A stretch of 11,054 nucleotides of DNA from Flavobacteriales bacterium UBA7382. GTDB lineage: Bacteria > Bacteroidota > Bacteroidia > Flavobacteriales_D > Sanyastnellaceae. A model generated the notes under the pieces. That model did no database searches and had not been told where the DNA came from. It saw only the letters and a program-made list of their open reading frames with translations. Shown here one piece after another: positions 1-7,217 of this stretch; position 1 is the stretch's first letter, and each line of letters starts with the position of its first letter. The stretch spans positions 2,888-13,941 of the forward strand of contig DKNS01000169.1 in NCBI GenBank assembly GCA_002469765.1. Reading direction: 5' to 3'. Both the position numbers and the translations under genes were made by a program.

Positions 1-152
1 GGGTTGATGATGATGTCAAAATTCTCATCGGACCCGTACTTCTTGATGATCATGTTTCGGAAGACCTCTTCCAAAATCGCCATCAAAGTTTCTTTGTCGA
101 CGTTCTTGAATTCCTTGAATTCAGCAAACGATTCCAGCAAGTTCAACTGCAT
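1..152 (-). CDS. nusA: Transcription termination/antitermination factor NusA, N-terminal fragment (cut by window edge)
   Basis: Reading the minus strand from the ATG at 152-150 gives 50 codons, starting MQLNLLESFAEFKEFKNVDK and running off the window. This matches the start of the NusA N-terminal domain, which binds RNA polymerase near the RNA exit channel. NusA modulates pausing, termination and antitermination in the cytoplasm. The S1 and KH RNA-binding domains lie outside the window. The gene begins 20 bases after the rimP stop codon, so the two are almost certainly co-transcribed, as in the widely conserved rimP-nusA-infB operon. The call rests on this short N-terminus plus the diagnostic position directly after rimP. 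Confidence 0.9.
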   Translation of the reverse strand, partial: MQLNLLESFAEFKEFKNVDKETLMAILEEVFRNMIIKKYGSDENFDIIIN

Positions 153-172
153 GTTGACTCAGATTGTGGGGC

Positions 173-652
173 TCAAGCCCGCGGTTTGTTAAACGAGATG
201 ATCACTTTTGTCCAGTGCACGTCGCCGTAGGCAAACGTGTGGTCCTCCTCGAACCACGCCTTGGCTTTCCGGCCTTCGATGCGTCGTTTTTCTCGGGTTT
301 GGACCACGAAATGGTCCTCCTCCACAGCCTTGAGTTCGCCTTCAAGCTTGGCTCCCTCCACAGGCATGACAGCCACATCCCGGCCCACGTTCTTCAAATA
401 TTGACGCTGCAGCTTCAGCGGTTGGTCCAACCCTGGAGAAGTCACGTCCAATGAAAAGTCTTGCACCTCGCGGTCCAAGGACCCCTCGATGTGGCGGCTC
501 AGCCCCATGCAGAACTCAATGGACGTGTTCTCGTCGTGGTCGACAATCACCCGGATGTTGCTTCCGTCGCTGACCACCACATCTACCAGGAACCCGGGGG
601 TTCCTTCCAGATGGGCCTCGGCCAGGGCTCGAATGTCTTCTGTTCGAATCAC
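173..652 (-). CDS. rimP: Ribosome maturation factor RimP
   Basis: RimP is a cytoplasmic protein needed for late maturation of the 30S ribosomal subunit. The product carries the family signature DVTSPGLDQPLK in its first half and a C-terminal SH3-like beta domain ending in WTKVIISFNKPRA. I place the start at the GTG at 652-650 (V-I-R-T-E-D-I-R), giving 159 residues, close to the usual 150-160. A GTG at 661-659 would add three residues. The frame stays open upstream to a TTG at 757-755, but that codon lies at a probable promoter box (745-752), and the 35 extra residues (CTFATERQDEAKDGG...) look nothing like the family. No ATG is available near the expected start. The gene is followed by nusA after 20 bases and is divergent from the AlbA_2 gene at 786. 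Function is certain from sequence and context; the exact start is inferred. Confidence 0.93.
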   Translation of the reverse strand: MIRTEDIRALAEAHLEGTPGFLVDVVVSDGSNIRVIVDHDENTSIEFCMGLSRHIEGSLDREVQDFSLDVTSPGLDQPLKLQRQYLKNVGRDVAVMPVEGAKLEGELKAVEEDHFVVQTREKRRIEGRKAKAWFEEDHTFAYGDVHWTKVIISFNKPRA

Positions 653-785
653 GTGTTGCACTTTGCGGAAACTTGACGCAAACTCAGGAGACAAAAAAGA
701 GGCCTTGTGGCCTCCATCCTTTGCTTCGTCTTGTCTTTCCGTTGCAAAAGTACACAATTCAAGCCTTCCGAGCTACCTTCACTTC
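653..785. other. Divergent intergenic region between rimP and the AlbA_2 gene
   Basis: This 133-base gap separates the two divergent transcription units. It holds the minus-strand TACTTTTG box at 745-752 and the rimP leader. On the plus strand I find no full TAnnTTTG box that could serve the gene at 786; TTTG at 720-723 is preceded by ATCC rather than TA and lacks a matching upstream element. The plus-strand promoter therefore remains unidentified. No hairpin-rich riboswitch-like structure stands out. Confidence 0.5.
745..752 (-). promoter_or_regulatory. Bacteroidota-type -7 promoter box for rimP-nusA
   Basis: The minus strand reads TACTTTTG, followed by C. This is a full match to the TAnnTTTG -7 element used by the primary sigma factor of Bacteroidota. 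Transcription would begin a few bases downstream, near 738, leaving a leader of roughly 85 bases before the GTG start of rimP. No clear TTG/TTTG -33 element sits at the expected 17-23 base spacing; the nearest TTG triplets (762-760 and 757-755) are too close. The position in the only sizeable non-coding gap between the divergent genes supports the call. Confidence 0.55.
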
Positions 786-1496
786 ATGTCGTACATCCTG
801 CGCATGATTGAAGAGGGCGAGCACCAGCACCAAGACTTCAAGTTGCGCGTGGACGACCCCTACAAAATTGCCAAAACCCTCAATGCCTTCGCCAACACCG
901 AGGGCGGACGGTTGCTCATCGGCGTCAAGGACAACGGCGAAGTGGCAGGATGCAGGGTCGAGGAAGAATTCCACATGATCCAGTGCGCGGCGGAAGTCCA
1001 TTGCAAACCAGCCGTGACGTTCGAGACGCAGGTTTGGAAACATCAATATTTCAGCGTGCTCGAAGTGAAGGTGCCTCAAAGCCCGAAGCGTCCCCATTAC
1101 GTGGAACATCGAAGCGCCAAGGACGAACCCGTCACCGGTGTCTGGCATGCCTTCTTGCGGAAAGACGACCGCATCCACAAAGCTTCGCCGGTCATGGTGA
1201 AGGTGTGGCAATACGAGATGCGCATGGACCGGTCCGAATTCCGTTACAACGAATACGTCGGCCGCCTGTTCAAAAAGTGGCGCGACGGACAACACTTGCG
1301 CTTCCCACAAGTGGCACGAACCGCGCGGCTGGAGTTTGACCAAGCCGAGGACTTGCTGGCCTTGTTGACCGTCTGGGGCATTGTGGAGGGCCAGTACGGC
1401 AAGCAAGGGTGGCGCTATGGCTTGGCCTCTGAAGAAGCCCTGGCCTTGCTTGAAAACGAAGGTGCAGACGCTTTCCGCTGGAAGCACGCAGGGTGA
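786..1496 (+). CDS. Schlafen/AlbA_2-domain putative nucleic-acid-binding protein
   Basis: This 236-residue protein has an N-terminal AlbA_2 (Schlafen AlbA-like) domain. The order is a short helix, then HQDFKL (residues 14-19), then KIAKTLNAFANTEGGRLLIGVKDNG (27-51); the last two are hallmarks of the fold (E/Q-x-K, then AFANT-GG-LLIGV-D-G). Many such proteins are annotated as ATP-binding or as putative transcriptional regulators, but the biochemical role of this short class is not established. The C-terminal half (about 140-236) is charged and helical, without a motif I recognise. The ATG at 786 is chosen because family similarity begins just after it; the frame is open further upstream, but that stretch lies antisense to rimP. 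A second Met at residue 7 is also possible. porZ follows after 39 bases, so the two may share a transcript. No signal peptide or membrane segment is seen, so it is cytoplasmic. Confidence 0.8.
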   Translation: MSYILRMIEEGEHQHQDFKLRVDDPYKIAKTLNAFANTEGGRLLIGVKDNGEVAGCRVEEEFHMIQCAAEVHCKPAVTFETQVWKHQYFSVLEVKVPQSPKRPHYVEHRSAKDEPVTGVWHAFLRKDDRIHKASPVMVKVWQYEMRMDRSEFRYNEYVGRLFKKWRDGQHLRFPQVARTARLEFDQAEDLLALLTVWGIVEGQYGKQGWRYGLASEEALALLENEGADAFRWKHAG

Positions 1497-1535
1497 CCGC
1501 TGCGGCTGGACACAATATCCCGAACTTCGCCACGT

Positions 1536-3923
1536 ATGAGGCCCCAGATGACCGTTCTTCGACCCCTTGTTTGGCTTCTGGCTTTGTCCAGCACCCTGCT
1601 GCACGCGCAGTACGAAGTGTCAAGCTGGCGTGACCACTTCCCATATGGCGAGGCCAAGCAAGTCATCGTGGCCGGAGAAGAGGTCGTGGGCCGCACCGAC
1701 TTCGCGCTGTTCACCATCGACACTGCCACATACGAAGTGCAGCGTTTGGTGAAGGGCCAAGGATTGACCCAGGGCAAGCCCTCTGCCATGGCTTACGACC
1801 CCAACACGGACTTGTGGGTGATCGGCTACGACAACGGCGGAGTCGACCTCAAAGACGCGTGGGGGGTGACCCACCTCCCAGACCTGCGCATTGCCCAAGT
1901 GGTCGGCACCAAGCGCATTCGAGACATTGTGGTGTACAACGGCCAAGCGCTCCTCTCCACCGGCGTTGGCGTGGTGGTGGTCGACTTGGCCAAACGGGAA
2001 ATCGCAGACACCTGGAAGCTCAGCCCCTCCGAGGCCCCAGTGCAGGCCCGATGTGTGGTGCAACACGACGGTCAATGGCTCGTGGGCACCGACGGCGGGG
2101 TCTTCGCAGGGACGGTCGACGACCCCTTCTTGGCCAACCCCGACCAATGGAACCTGTGGGAAGGGGCCCCTGAACTTGGGGCCGTCCTGGAACTTCAACG
2201 TTTTGGCGAGATGTGGTGGATGGCCACGGAAACGCAAGAAGAGGGGAATGCCGTGGTGTGGCGCGGCAACGTCAGCACGCCGTGGGCGGTGGTGGACGGC
2301 TGGGATCCCGACGGGCTCGAATACGGAGGGATGGCATCGGGCGACTGGTTGCTTCGACAAGACGAGACCCGCAGCCAAGGCATCCTTTTGGCCTCCTGCT
2401 GCCAGACCTGGGGTTTCGACGAGGATGGATCTCCCGTGGACGTGGCTCCCACCCTGCCTGAGTACGTGCGAATCCAAGACGTGGCCTTCCTTGACGGAGA
2501 CCCCCAAGGGCGGGCCTGGCTCGCGAGCCGCATCGGCGGAGTGGTGACGTGGGTGCCCAACCCCACAGCCGAGAGCATTCCTCCCCGAGGCAACAAACCC
2601 CAAGGACCTCCCCACGCCAACGTGCGCCGCATGGACTGCTGGAACGACAACTTGTGGGTAGCCACGGGGGCGGTGAGTGCATCGTGGACCCCTCAGTATC
2701 GCGCAGATGGCGCATTGAACTACGCCGACAACGATTGGCTGGGACTTGACTTGCCGGAAAGCCTGAATGACATCGAAGGTGTGCGGGACATCCTGGACGT
2801 GAGCATCGATCCCACCGACCGGAGCCACGTGGTCTTGTCGTCTTACGAAGAGGGCTTGATTGAAGTGCGCGACGGGCAAGTCGCTCGGGTGTTGAACGCC
2901 GAAAACTCGAGCCTGCAATTGTCAGGCGTGGGCGGGGCCGTTCGTTCGGCGGTGGGCGGCATCGACTTCGACCGCCAGGGCAACCTCTGGTTCACCAATC
3001 CGTGGGTCAACACAGGGCTGCATGTTCTGTTGCAAAACGGAACGACGGTGGCCATGGATTTGGGCGACACGGGGCAGGATTTGTTGTTCTCCGACGTGGA
3101 GGTCACGGGCGACGGTTACGTGTGGGTGGTGCTGCCCCGCGGCAAAGGTGTGCTCGTCTACGACCCTGCCGGCACCCCCGGGAGCCCCCAAGACGACCGC
3201 TGGACCATCCTGACGGCCACCCCCGGCCAAGGCGGGCTTCCCTCCAACGACGTGTTCTGCATCGAAGAAGATTTGGACGACGAAATATGGGTGGGCACCG
3301 CGCAGGGACCTGCGGTCTTTTACCAGAGCAGCGCGGTGTTCGACGACGTGGTGAATGCCAGCCAAATCCTCATTTCGCAAGACGGCAACCTCCAGTACTT
3401 GCTCGAAAACGAAGTGGTCCAAAGCTTGATCATCGACGCCGGCAACCGCAAATGGGTGGGCACGCAAGGATCAGGAGTCTACGTGTTGAGTGCCGACGGT
3501 TTGACCACCGACCACCACTTCACCGTGGACAACAGCCCGCTGCCAGACAACGACATCCAAGACATTGCCATGGACTACGGCAGCGGAGAGGTGTATTTGG
3601 CCACTGGCCAAGGGTTGTTGTCCTACCGCGGGGAAGCCACGAATTGGGACCGAGATATGGCCAACGTGCGGGTGATGCCCAACCCCATCCGAGCTGACCA
3701 CACCGGTCCGGTGGTGTTCGACGGATTGGCCTACAACAGCACGGTGCACATCACGGATGTGTCCGGGGTGCGCGTGGCGGTCCTTGAAAGCAATGGCGGA
3801 CGGGCCACCTGGGATGGCAACCTCGACAACGGGAAGCCTGCACCCTATGGCGTGTATTTGGCCTTCGCCACCGACAGCCAAGGGAAGAAGGGCGATGTGG
3901 TCAAATTCGCGGTGATTCGATGA
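1536..3923 (+). CDS. porZ: Type IX secretion system component PorZ (beta-propeller surface protein with C-terminal sorting domain)
   Basis: The 795-residue product starts with a Sec signal peptide (hydrophobic core about residues 9-23, probable cleavage LLHA-Q at 24/25). The conserved PorZ N-terminal motif WRDHFPYGEA follows at 31-40. The body, to about residue 700, consists of repeated propeller blades with recurring LWV/IWVGT/KWVGT strands (for example DEIWVGTAQG at 582-591 and RKWVGTQGSGVY at 638-649). The last ~85 residues (VMPNPIRADH at 713, DVSGVRVAV, WDGNLDNGKPAPYGVYL) form a T9SS type-A-like C-terminal domain. In Porphyromonas gingivalis, PorZ is a surface-exposed T9SS component that works with the sortase PorU and binds A-LPS to deliver the anchor for cargo. 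Its length (776 in P. gingivalis) agrees. ATGs at 1536 and 1548 both give a workable signal peptide. The stop codon overlaps the next gene's ATG. Confidence 0.87.
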   Translation: MRPQMTVLRPLVWLLALSSTLLHAQYEVSSWRDHFPYGEAKQVIVAGEEVVGRTDFALFTIDTATYEVQRLVKGQGLTQGKPSAMAYDPNTDLWVIGYDNGGVDLKDAWGVTHLPDLRIAQVVGTKRIRDIVVYNGQALLSTGVGVVVVDLAKREIADTWKLSPSEAPVQARCVVQHDGQWLVGTDGGVFAGTVDDPFLANPDQWNLWEGAPELGAVLELQRFGEMWWMATETQEEGNAVVWRGNVSTPWAVVDGWDPDGLEYGGMASGDWLLRQDETRSQGILLASCCQTWGFDEDGSPVDVAPTLPEYVRIQDVAFLDGDPQGRAWLASRIGGVVTWVPNPTAESIPPRGNKPQGPPHANVRRMDCWNDNLWVATGAVSASWTPQYRADGALNYADNDWLGLDLPESLNDIEGVRDILDVSIDPTDRSHVVLSSYEEGLIEVRDGQVARVLNAENSSLQLSGVGGAVRSAVGGIDFDRQGNLWFTNPWVNTGLHVLLQNGTTVAMDLGDTGQDLLFSDVEVTGDGYVWVVLPRGKGVLVYDPAGTPGSPQDDRWTILTATPGQGGLPSNDVFCIEEDLDDEIWVGTAQGPAVFYQSSAVFDDVVNASQILISQDGNLQYLLENEVVQSLIIDAGNRKWVGTQGSGVYVLSADGLTTDHHFTVDNSPLPDNDIQDIAMDYGSGEVYLATGQGLLSYRGEATNWDRDMANVRVMPNPIRADHTGPVVFDGLAYNSTVHITDVSGVRVAVLESNGGRATWDGNLDNGKPAPYGVYLAFATDSQGKKGDVVKFAVIR

Positions 3924-5923
3924 GTCACAAGCCCAGCCTTCCGCCCTCCAAGATGCCCCATGTGGGCACCACCATCTTCACGGAAATGACGGCCCTGGCG
4001 CAAGCGCATGGTGCCCTGAACGTGGCCCAGGGCTTCCCCGACTTGGCCACCCCCAAGGCGTTGAGGCAAGCCGCCGCTGCCGCCATGGAAGACGGACACA
4101 ACCAGTATGCCCCCATGCCCGGCAACCACGCCCTTCGGTCGTGGATCGCCAAGGTGCACCACGCCGGGGCGGGATACTGTCCCGACAAGGAAATCACGGT
4201 GGGCGCAGGCGCGTCCAGCGTGCTGTACGCCGCCATGACCGCCTTGCTTCAACCAGGCGATGAAGTGGTCATGCAAGAACCTGGCTACGACCTTTATGCT
4301 CCGGTGGCAGAACTCAACTTTGCCAAAGTGGTCCGCGTGCCCTTGGAGGACGAGCACGCGCTTCACCAGGCGGTGGGATCCCGTACCAGAATCGTGGTGC
4401 TCAACAGCCCTCACAACCCCACCGGCGACGTGCTCACCGCAACCCAACTTGATCGCCTGGCCAACACCTTGGAGGGCACCAATGCCTGGGTGCTGAGCGA
4501 CGAAGTGTACGGACCCATGGTCCACGATGGACGAGAGGCGCCCGTACCATGGAGGCATCCAAAGCTCCGCGACCGCACACTTGTGGCAGGAAGCTTTGGG
4601 AAGCTCTTCCACGCCACAGGCTGGAAAATTGGCTGGATGGCCGCGCCTGCCAAGCTTACCCGGGAGCTGCGCAAGGTGCACCAGTACGACGTCTTCTCCA
4701 CCGGGGCACCCTTTCAAGAGGCGTTGGCGCGTTACCTGGTCACGGAAGATGCCAGAATTCACTTGAACGAATTGGGGCCCATCTACCAGGCCAAACGCGA
4801 CCGGCTTCTGCAAGGCCTTGAAGGCACGGCCTTCACTTGGCGACCTGCCGAAGGCGGATATTTCCAGGTCTTGAACGTGGCCAGCTACCTTTTGCCCGCC
4901 GAGACCGACCGCGACTTGGCGATGCGTTGGACCCGAGAGCACGGCATCGCCACCATTCCGATGGGCGCGTTTGGACAGGTTGAACCAAGCGTGCGGGTTT
5001 GCTTCGCAAAAGAGGACCACACCATCGACGCTGCCGTGGCCAAATTCCGAGCCATCCCAACCAGCTCTGCAACTCCTGTCGCCAAACCACCACCCTCCCA
5101 ACCGCCCAGCGTCCCAATCCAAGACTCCTTGCGTGTGGTCGCATTGCAAGCCGACTTGCATTGGCAAGATCCCGAAACGAATCGTGCGTCGTTTGCCGCC
5201 GAGTTGGACGCTCTTCTGGCGGAAGAGCCTGCGGATTTGGTGTTGCTCCCAGAGATGTTCACCACCGGGTTCAGCATGGACACCCGCCAGGCAGAATCGC
5301 TCGATGCGGATGGGGGAGGTGTCACACGTGGGTGGATGCAAGACGTGGCCCAACGCCACGGGGTGGCCCTAGGGGGGACGGTGGCCGTGCGAGACAACGC
5401 TGGCGAAGCGTGGAACAGGTTTTGGTTGGCGACACCTGAAGGAGAGGTGCATGCCTACAACAAGCGCCACCTCTTTCACCTGGCCGGAGAAGGGAAGCAT
5501 TATCAGGCTGGGTCAGAACGTGTCGAAGTGCACTGGCGTGGATGGCGGCTGCTGCTGCAAACATGTTACGACCTCCGGTTCCCTGGCTTCGCGCGCAACC
5601 ACGGGCCAGAACCCTACGATGCTGTGTTGTACCTCGCCAATTGGCCTTCACCGCGAAGCGACGCTTGGAGAATCTTGCTGCAGGCCAGGGCCATCGAAAA
5701 CCAATGCTTTGTGGCGGGGGTGAACCGGTCGGGGACCGACGGCTCTGGGCATCAATACGCCGGGGATAGCTTGTTTGTGGACATGGCCGGCCACATCTTG
5801 GCCGATGGCGGCGGCACAGGTTCTCCTGCCGTGGTCCGCGCGACATGGAACAAAGCCGAACTGACTGCCTTCCGCAACTCCTTGCCCTTCCTCCAAGACG
5901 CCGACCGCTTCGGCATCCGTTGA
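3920..5923 (+). CDS. Bifunctional fusion: methionine/glutamine aminotransferase (YbdL/MtnE-like) + omega-amidase (YafV-like nitrilase)
   Basis: One 667-residue reading frame carries two complete enzymes. Residues 1-380 are a fold-type I PLP aminotransferase close to E. coli YbdL: NVAQGFPD (34-41), NQYAPM (61-66), NSPHNPTG (162-169), SDEVY (193-197), the PLP lysine K228 in SFGKLFHATGWK, RKVHQY (251-256), and carboxylate-binding R359 in VRVCFAK. Residues 403-667 are a nitrilase-superfamily domain close to E. coli YafV, with the triad E445 (LPEMFTTGF), K515 (YNKRHLF) and C549 (QTCYDLRFPGFARN), plus the auxiliary E524. A Pro/Ser/Ala-rich linker (about 380-402) joins them. The likely reactions are glutamine + 2-oxo acid (such as KMTB) to amino acid + 2-oxoglutaramate, then hydrolysis to 2-oxoglutarate and ammonia. 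Both halves are usually separate proteins. No ATG lies between the domains, though internal TTG/GTG starts near codons 404-406 cannot be excluded. No signal peptide, so cytoplasmic. It overlaps porZ by ATGA. Exact substrates are inferred. Confidence 0.92.
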   Translation: MSHKPSLPPSKMPHVGTTIFTEMTALAQAHGALNVAQGFPDLATPKALRQAAAAAMEDGHNQYAPMPGNHALRSWIAKVHHAGAGYCPDKEITVGAGASSVLYAAMTALLQPGDEVVMQEPGYDLYAPVAELNFAKVVRVPLEDEHALHQAVGSRTRIVVLNSPHNPTGDVLTATQLDRLANTLEGTNAWVLSDEVYGPMVHDGREAPVPWRHPKLRDRTLVAGSFGKLFHATGWKIGWMAAPAKLTRELRKVHQYDVFSTGAPFQEALARYLVTEDARIHLNELGPIYQAKRDRLLQGLEGTAFTWRPAEGGYFQVLNVASYLLPAETDRDLAMRWTREHGIATIPMGAFGQVEPSVRVCFAKEDHTIDAAVAKFRAIPTSSATPVAKPPPSQPPSVPIQDSLRVVALQADLHWQDPETNRASFAAELDALLAEEPADLVLLPEMFTTGFSMDTRQAESLDADGGGVTRGWMQDVAQRHGVALGGTVAVRDNAGEAWNRFWLATPEGEVHAYNKRHLFHLAGEGKHYQAGSERVEVHWRGWRLLLQTCYDLRFPGFARNHGPEPYDAVLYLANWPSPRSDAWRILLQARAIENQCFVAGVNRSGTDGSGHQYAGDSLFVDMAGHILADGGGTGSPAVVRATWNKAELTAFRNSLPFLQDADRFGIR

Positions 5924-6020
5924 GGCCCCTCTTTGCACTCTTGGTTTGATGGCCAGGTTGCACCAACAAGAAAGTCATCTCGGCGATGCGCCTGCGGTGC
6001 GCTGCTGTGGCGCAGGAAAC
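5924..6020. other. Convergent intergenic gap, possible weak hairpin terminator
   Basis: This 97-base gap lies between the convergent stop codons of the aminotransferase/amidase fusion and gcdH, where terminators are expected. TGCGCC (5987-5992) can pair with GGCGCA (6009-6014) around a 16-base loop that itself contains GCG/CGC. A second imperfect stem is TTGGT (5941-5945) with ACCAA (5962-5966). Neither is followed by a run of T on either strand, so no convincing intrinsic terminator can be called. No small gene is seen. Confidence 0.3.
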
Positions 6021-7199
6021 TTACTTAAATGCGTTTTCGCCGGTGATGTCGAGGCCGGTGATCAACAAGTGGATGTCGTGGGTCCCCTCATAGGTGATAA
6101 CCGACTCCAAGTTGGCCATATGGCGCATGATGGGGTATTCGTTCATGATGCCCATGCCTCCAAGGATTTGGCGCATCTCACGGGCGATGTGAATCGCCAT
6201 GTCCACGTTGTTTCGCTTGGCCATGGAGATTTGGCCAGAGGTCGCTCGACCTTCGTTGCGCAACACCCCGAGGCGATGCGTCAAGAGCTGGGCCTTGGTG
6301 ATTTCGGTGATGGCTTCCGCCAGTTTCTTCTGTTGCAACTGGAAGCCAGCAATCGGACGGCCAAACTGCTTGCGCTCCTTGGCGTAACGCAAGCCGACAT
6401 CATAGCAGTCGAGGGCAGCTCCAATGGCGCCCCAAGCGATGCCGTAACGCGCGCTGTCCAAGCAGCTTAGCGGCGCCCCCAAGCCGGAACGGCCAGGCAA
6501 AATGTTGGCCTTGGGCACCCGGACGTTGTTGAAAATGAGTTCGCCGGTGTCGGACGCGCGCAAGCTCCACTTTCCCTTCATGGTGGGGGTGCTGAACCCT
6601 TCCATGCCGCGCTCGACAATGACACCGTGGATGCGACCTTCCTCATTCTTGGCCCACACCACCGCAAGTTGAGCAAATGGCGAGTTCGAGATCCACATCT
6701 TGGCTCCATTGAGGATAACGTGGTCGCCGTCTTCTTTGTAATTGGTGACCATGCCACCCGGGTTGGACCCGTGGTCGGGCTCGGTCAATCCAAAGCAACC
6801 CATCCACTCGCCTGTGGCCAATTTGGGCAGGAACTTCTGCTTCTGTTCCTCACTGCCGTACTTCCAAATGGGGTACATCACCAACGAACTCTGCACGGAC
6901 GCGGTCGAGCGCAATCCGCTGTCGCAGCGCTCCAACTCCTGCATGATCAATCCGTACGCAATTTGATCCAAGCCTGCACCTCCGAACTCCTCAGGGATGT
7001 AGGGACCAAACGCCCCGATCTCTCCCATCCCAGGCAACAAGTGCTTTGGGAATTCGCAGCGCTCGGCCGCGTCTTCGATGATGGGGCTGACTTCCTGCTT
7101 CACCCAAGCACGGGCGGTGTCACGGATCAACTTGTGCTCCTCGGTGAGGAGCTCGTCCATGTTGTAATAATCGTGGCCTTGGTAGAGGTCTGTACGCAT
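6021..7199 (-). CDS. gcdH: Glutaryl-CoA dehydrogenase (acyl-CoA dehydrogenase family)
   Basis: GCDH is an FAD enzyme that oxidises and decarboxylates glutaryl-CoA to crotonyl-CoA in lysine and tryptophan breakdown, passing electrons to ETF. The 392-residue product from ATG 7199-7197 (MRTDLYQGHDYYNMDELL) has the three acyl-CoA dehydrogenase domains. Features include CDSGLRSTASVQSSLVM (around residues 92-108), which aligns with the human GCDH segment carrying the glutarate-contacting arginine; the flavin-side motif GCFGLTEPDHGSNPGGM (134-150); LDSARYGIAWG; and the catalytic base E371 in ITYEGTHDIH. These distinguish GCDH from ordinary fatty acyl-CoA dehydrogenases. An ATG at 7205-7203 would add two residues. 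The frame extends to a TTG at 7220-7218, but that codon falls on a promoter box, so it is unlikely to be used. The gene lies 48 bases after rnhA and faces the fusion gene. Its pathway partners are not in the window. Confidence 0.93.
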   Translation of the reverse strand: MRTDLYQGHDYYNMDELLTEEHKLIRDTARAWVKQEVSPIIEDAAERCEFPKHLLPGMGEIGAFGPYIPEEFGGAGLDQIAYGLIMQELERCDSGLRSTASVQSSLVMYPIWKYGSEEQKQKFLPKLATGEWMGCFGLTEPDHGSNPGGMVTNYKEDGDHVILNGAKMWISNSPFAQLAVVWAKNEEGRIHGVIVERGMEGFSTPTMKGKWSLRASDTGELIFNNVRVPKANILPGRSGLGAPLSCLDSARYGIAWGAIGAALDCYDVGLRYAKERKQFGRPIAGFQLQQKKLAEAITEITKAQLLTHRLGVLRNEGRATSGQISMAKRNNVDMAIHIAREMRQILGGMGIMNEYPIMRHMANLESVITYEGTHDIHLLITGLDITGENAFK

Positions 7200-7217
7200 G
7201 ATCATTGAATTGCAGCT

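Noticed and set aside
489..785. Upstream extension of the AlbA_2 gene by 99 codons
   Set aside because: The extension is antisense to rimP and its leader, has no family similarity, and the domain begins only after the ATG at 786.
1620..2918. Open frame of 432 codons on the minus strand within porZ
   Set aside because: Antisense shadow; no motifs, while porZ shows a signal peptide, propeller strands and a sorting domain in the plus frame.
3845..5359. Open frame of 504 codons on the minus strand, antisense to the aminotransferase half
   Set aside because: Its translation is rich in His, Gly and Arg without domain motifs. It is a by-product of high GC and strong third-position bias in the real plus-strand gene, whose catalytic motifs are all present.
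5367..5377. CCCTAGGG palindrome with a run of six G as a possible frameshift site explaining the fusion
   Set aside because: It lies well inside the amidase domain. The YafV-like motifs before it (LPEMFTTGF) and after it (YNKRHLF, QTCYDLRFP) are in one frame, so there is no shift there.
5987..6014. Intrinsic terminator between the convergent genes
   Set aside because: Only a 6-base stem with a large loop and no T-run on either strand; recorded as a weak candidate in the gap rather than as a terminator.
3920..7199. A joint tryptophan/kynurenine pathway formed by the aminotransferase (kynurenine-aminotransferase-like fold) and glutaryl-CoA dehydrogenase
   Set aside because: The genes are convergent, in separate transcription units, and no other kynurenine-pathway gene is nearby. 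The attached omega-amidase points instead to glutamine-dependent transamination.
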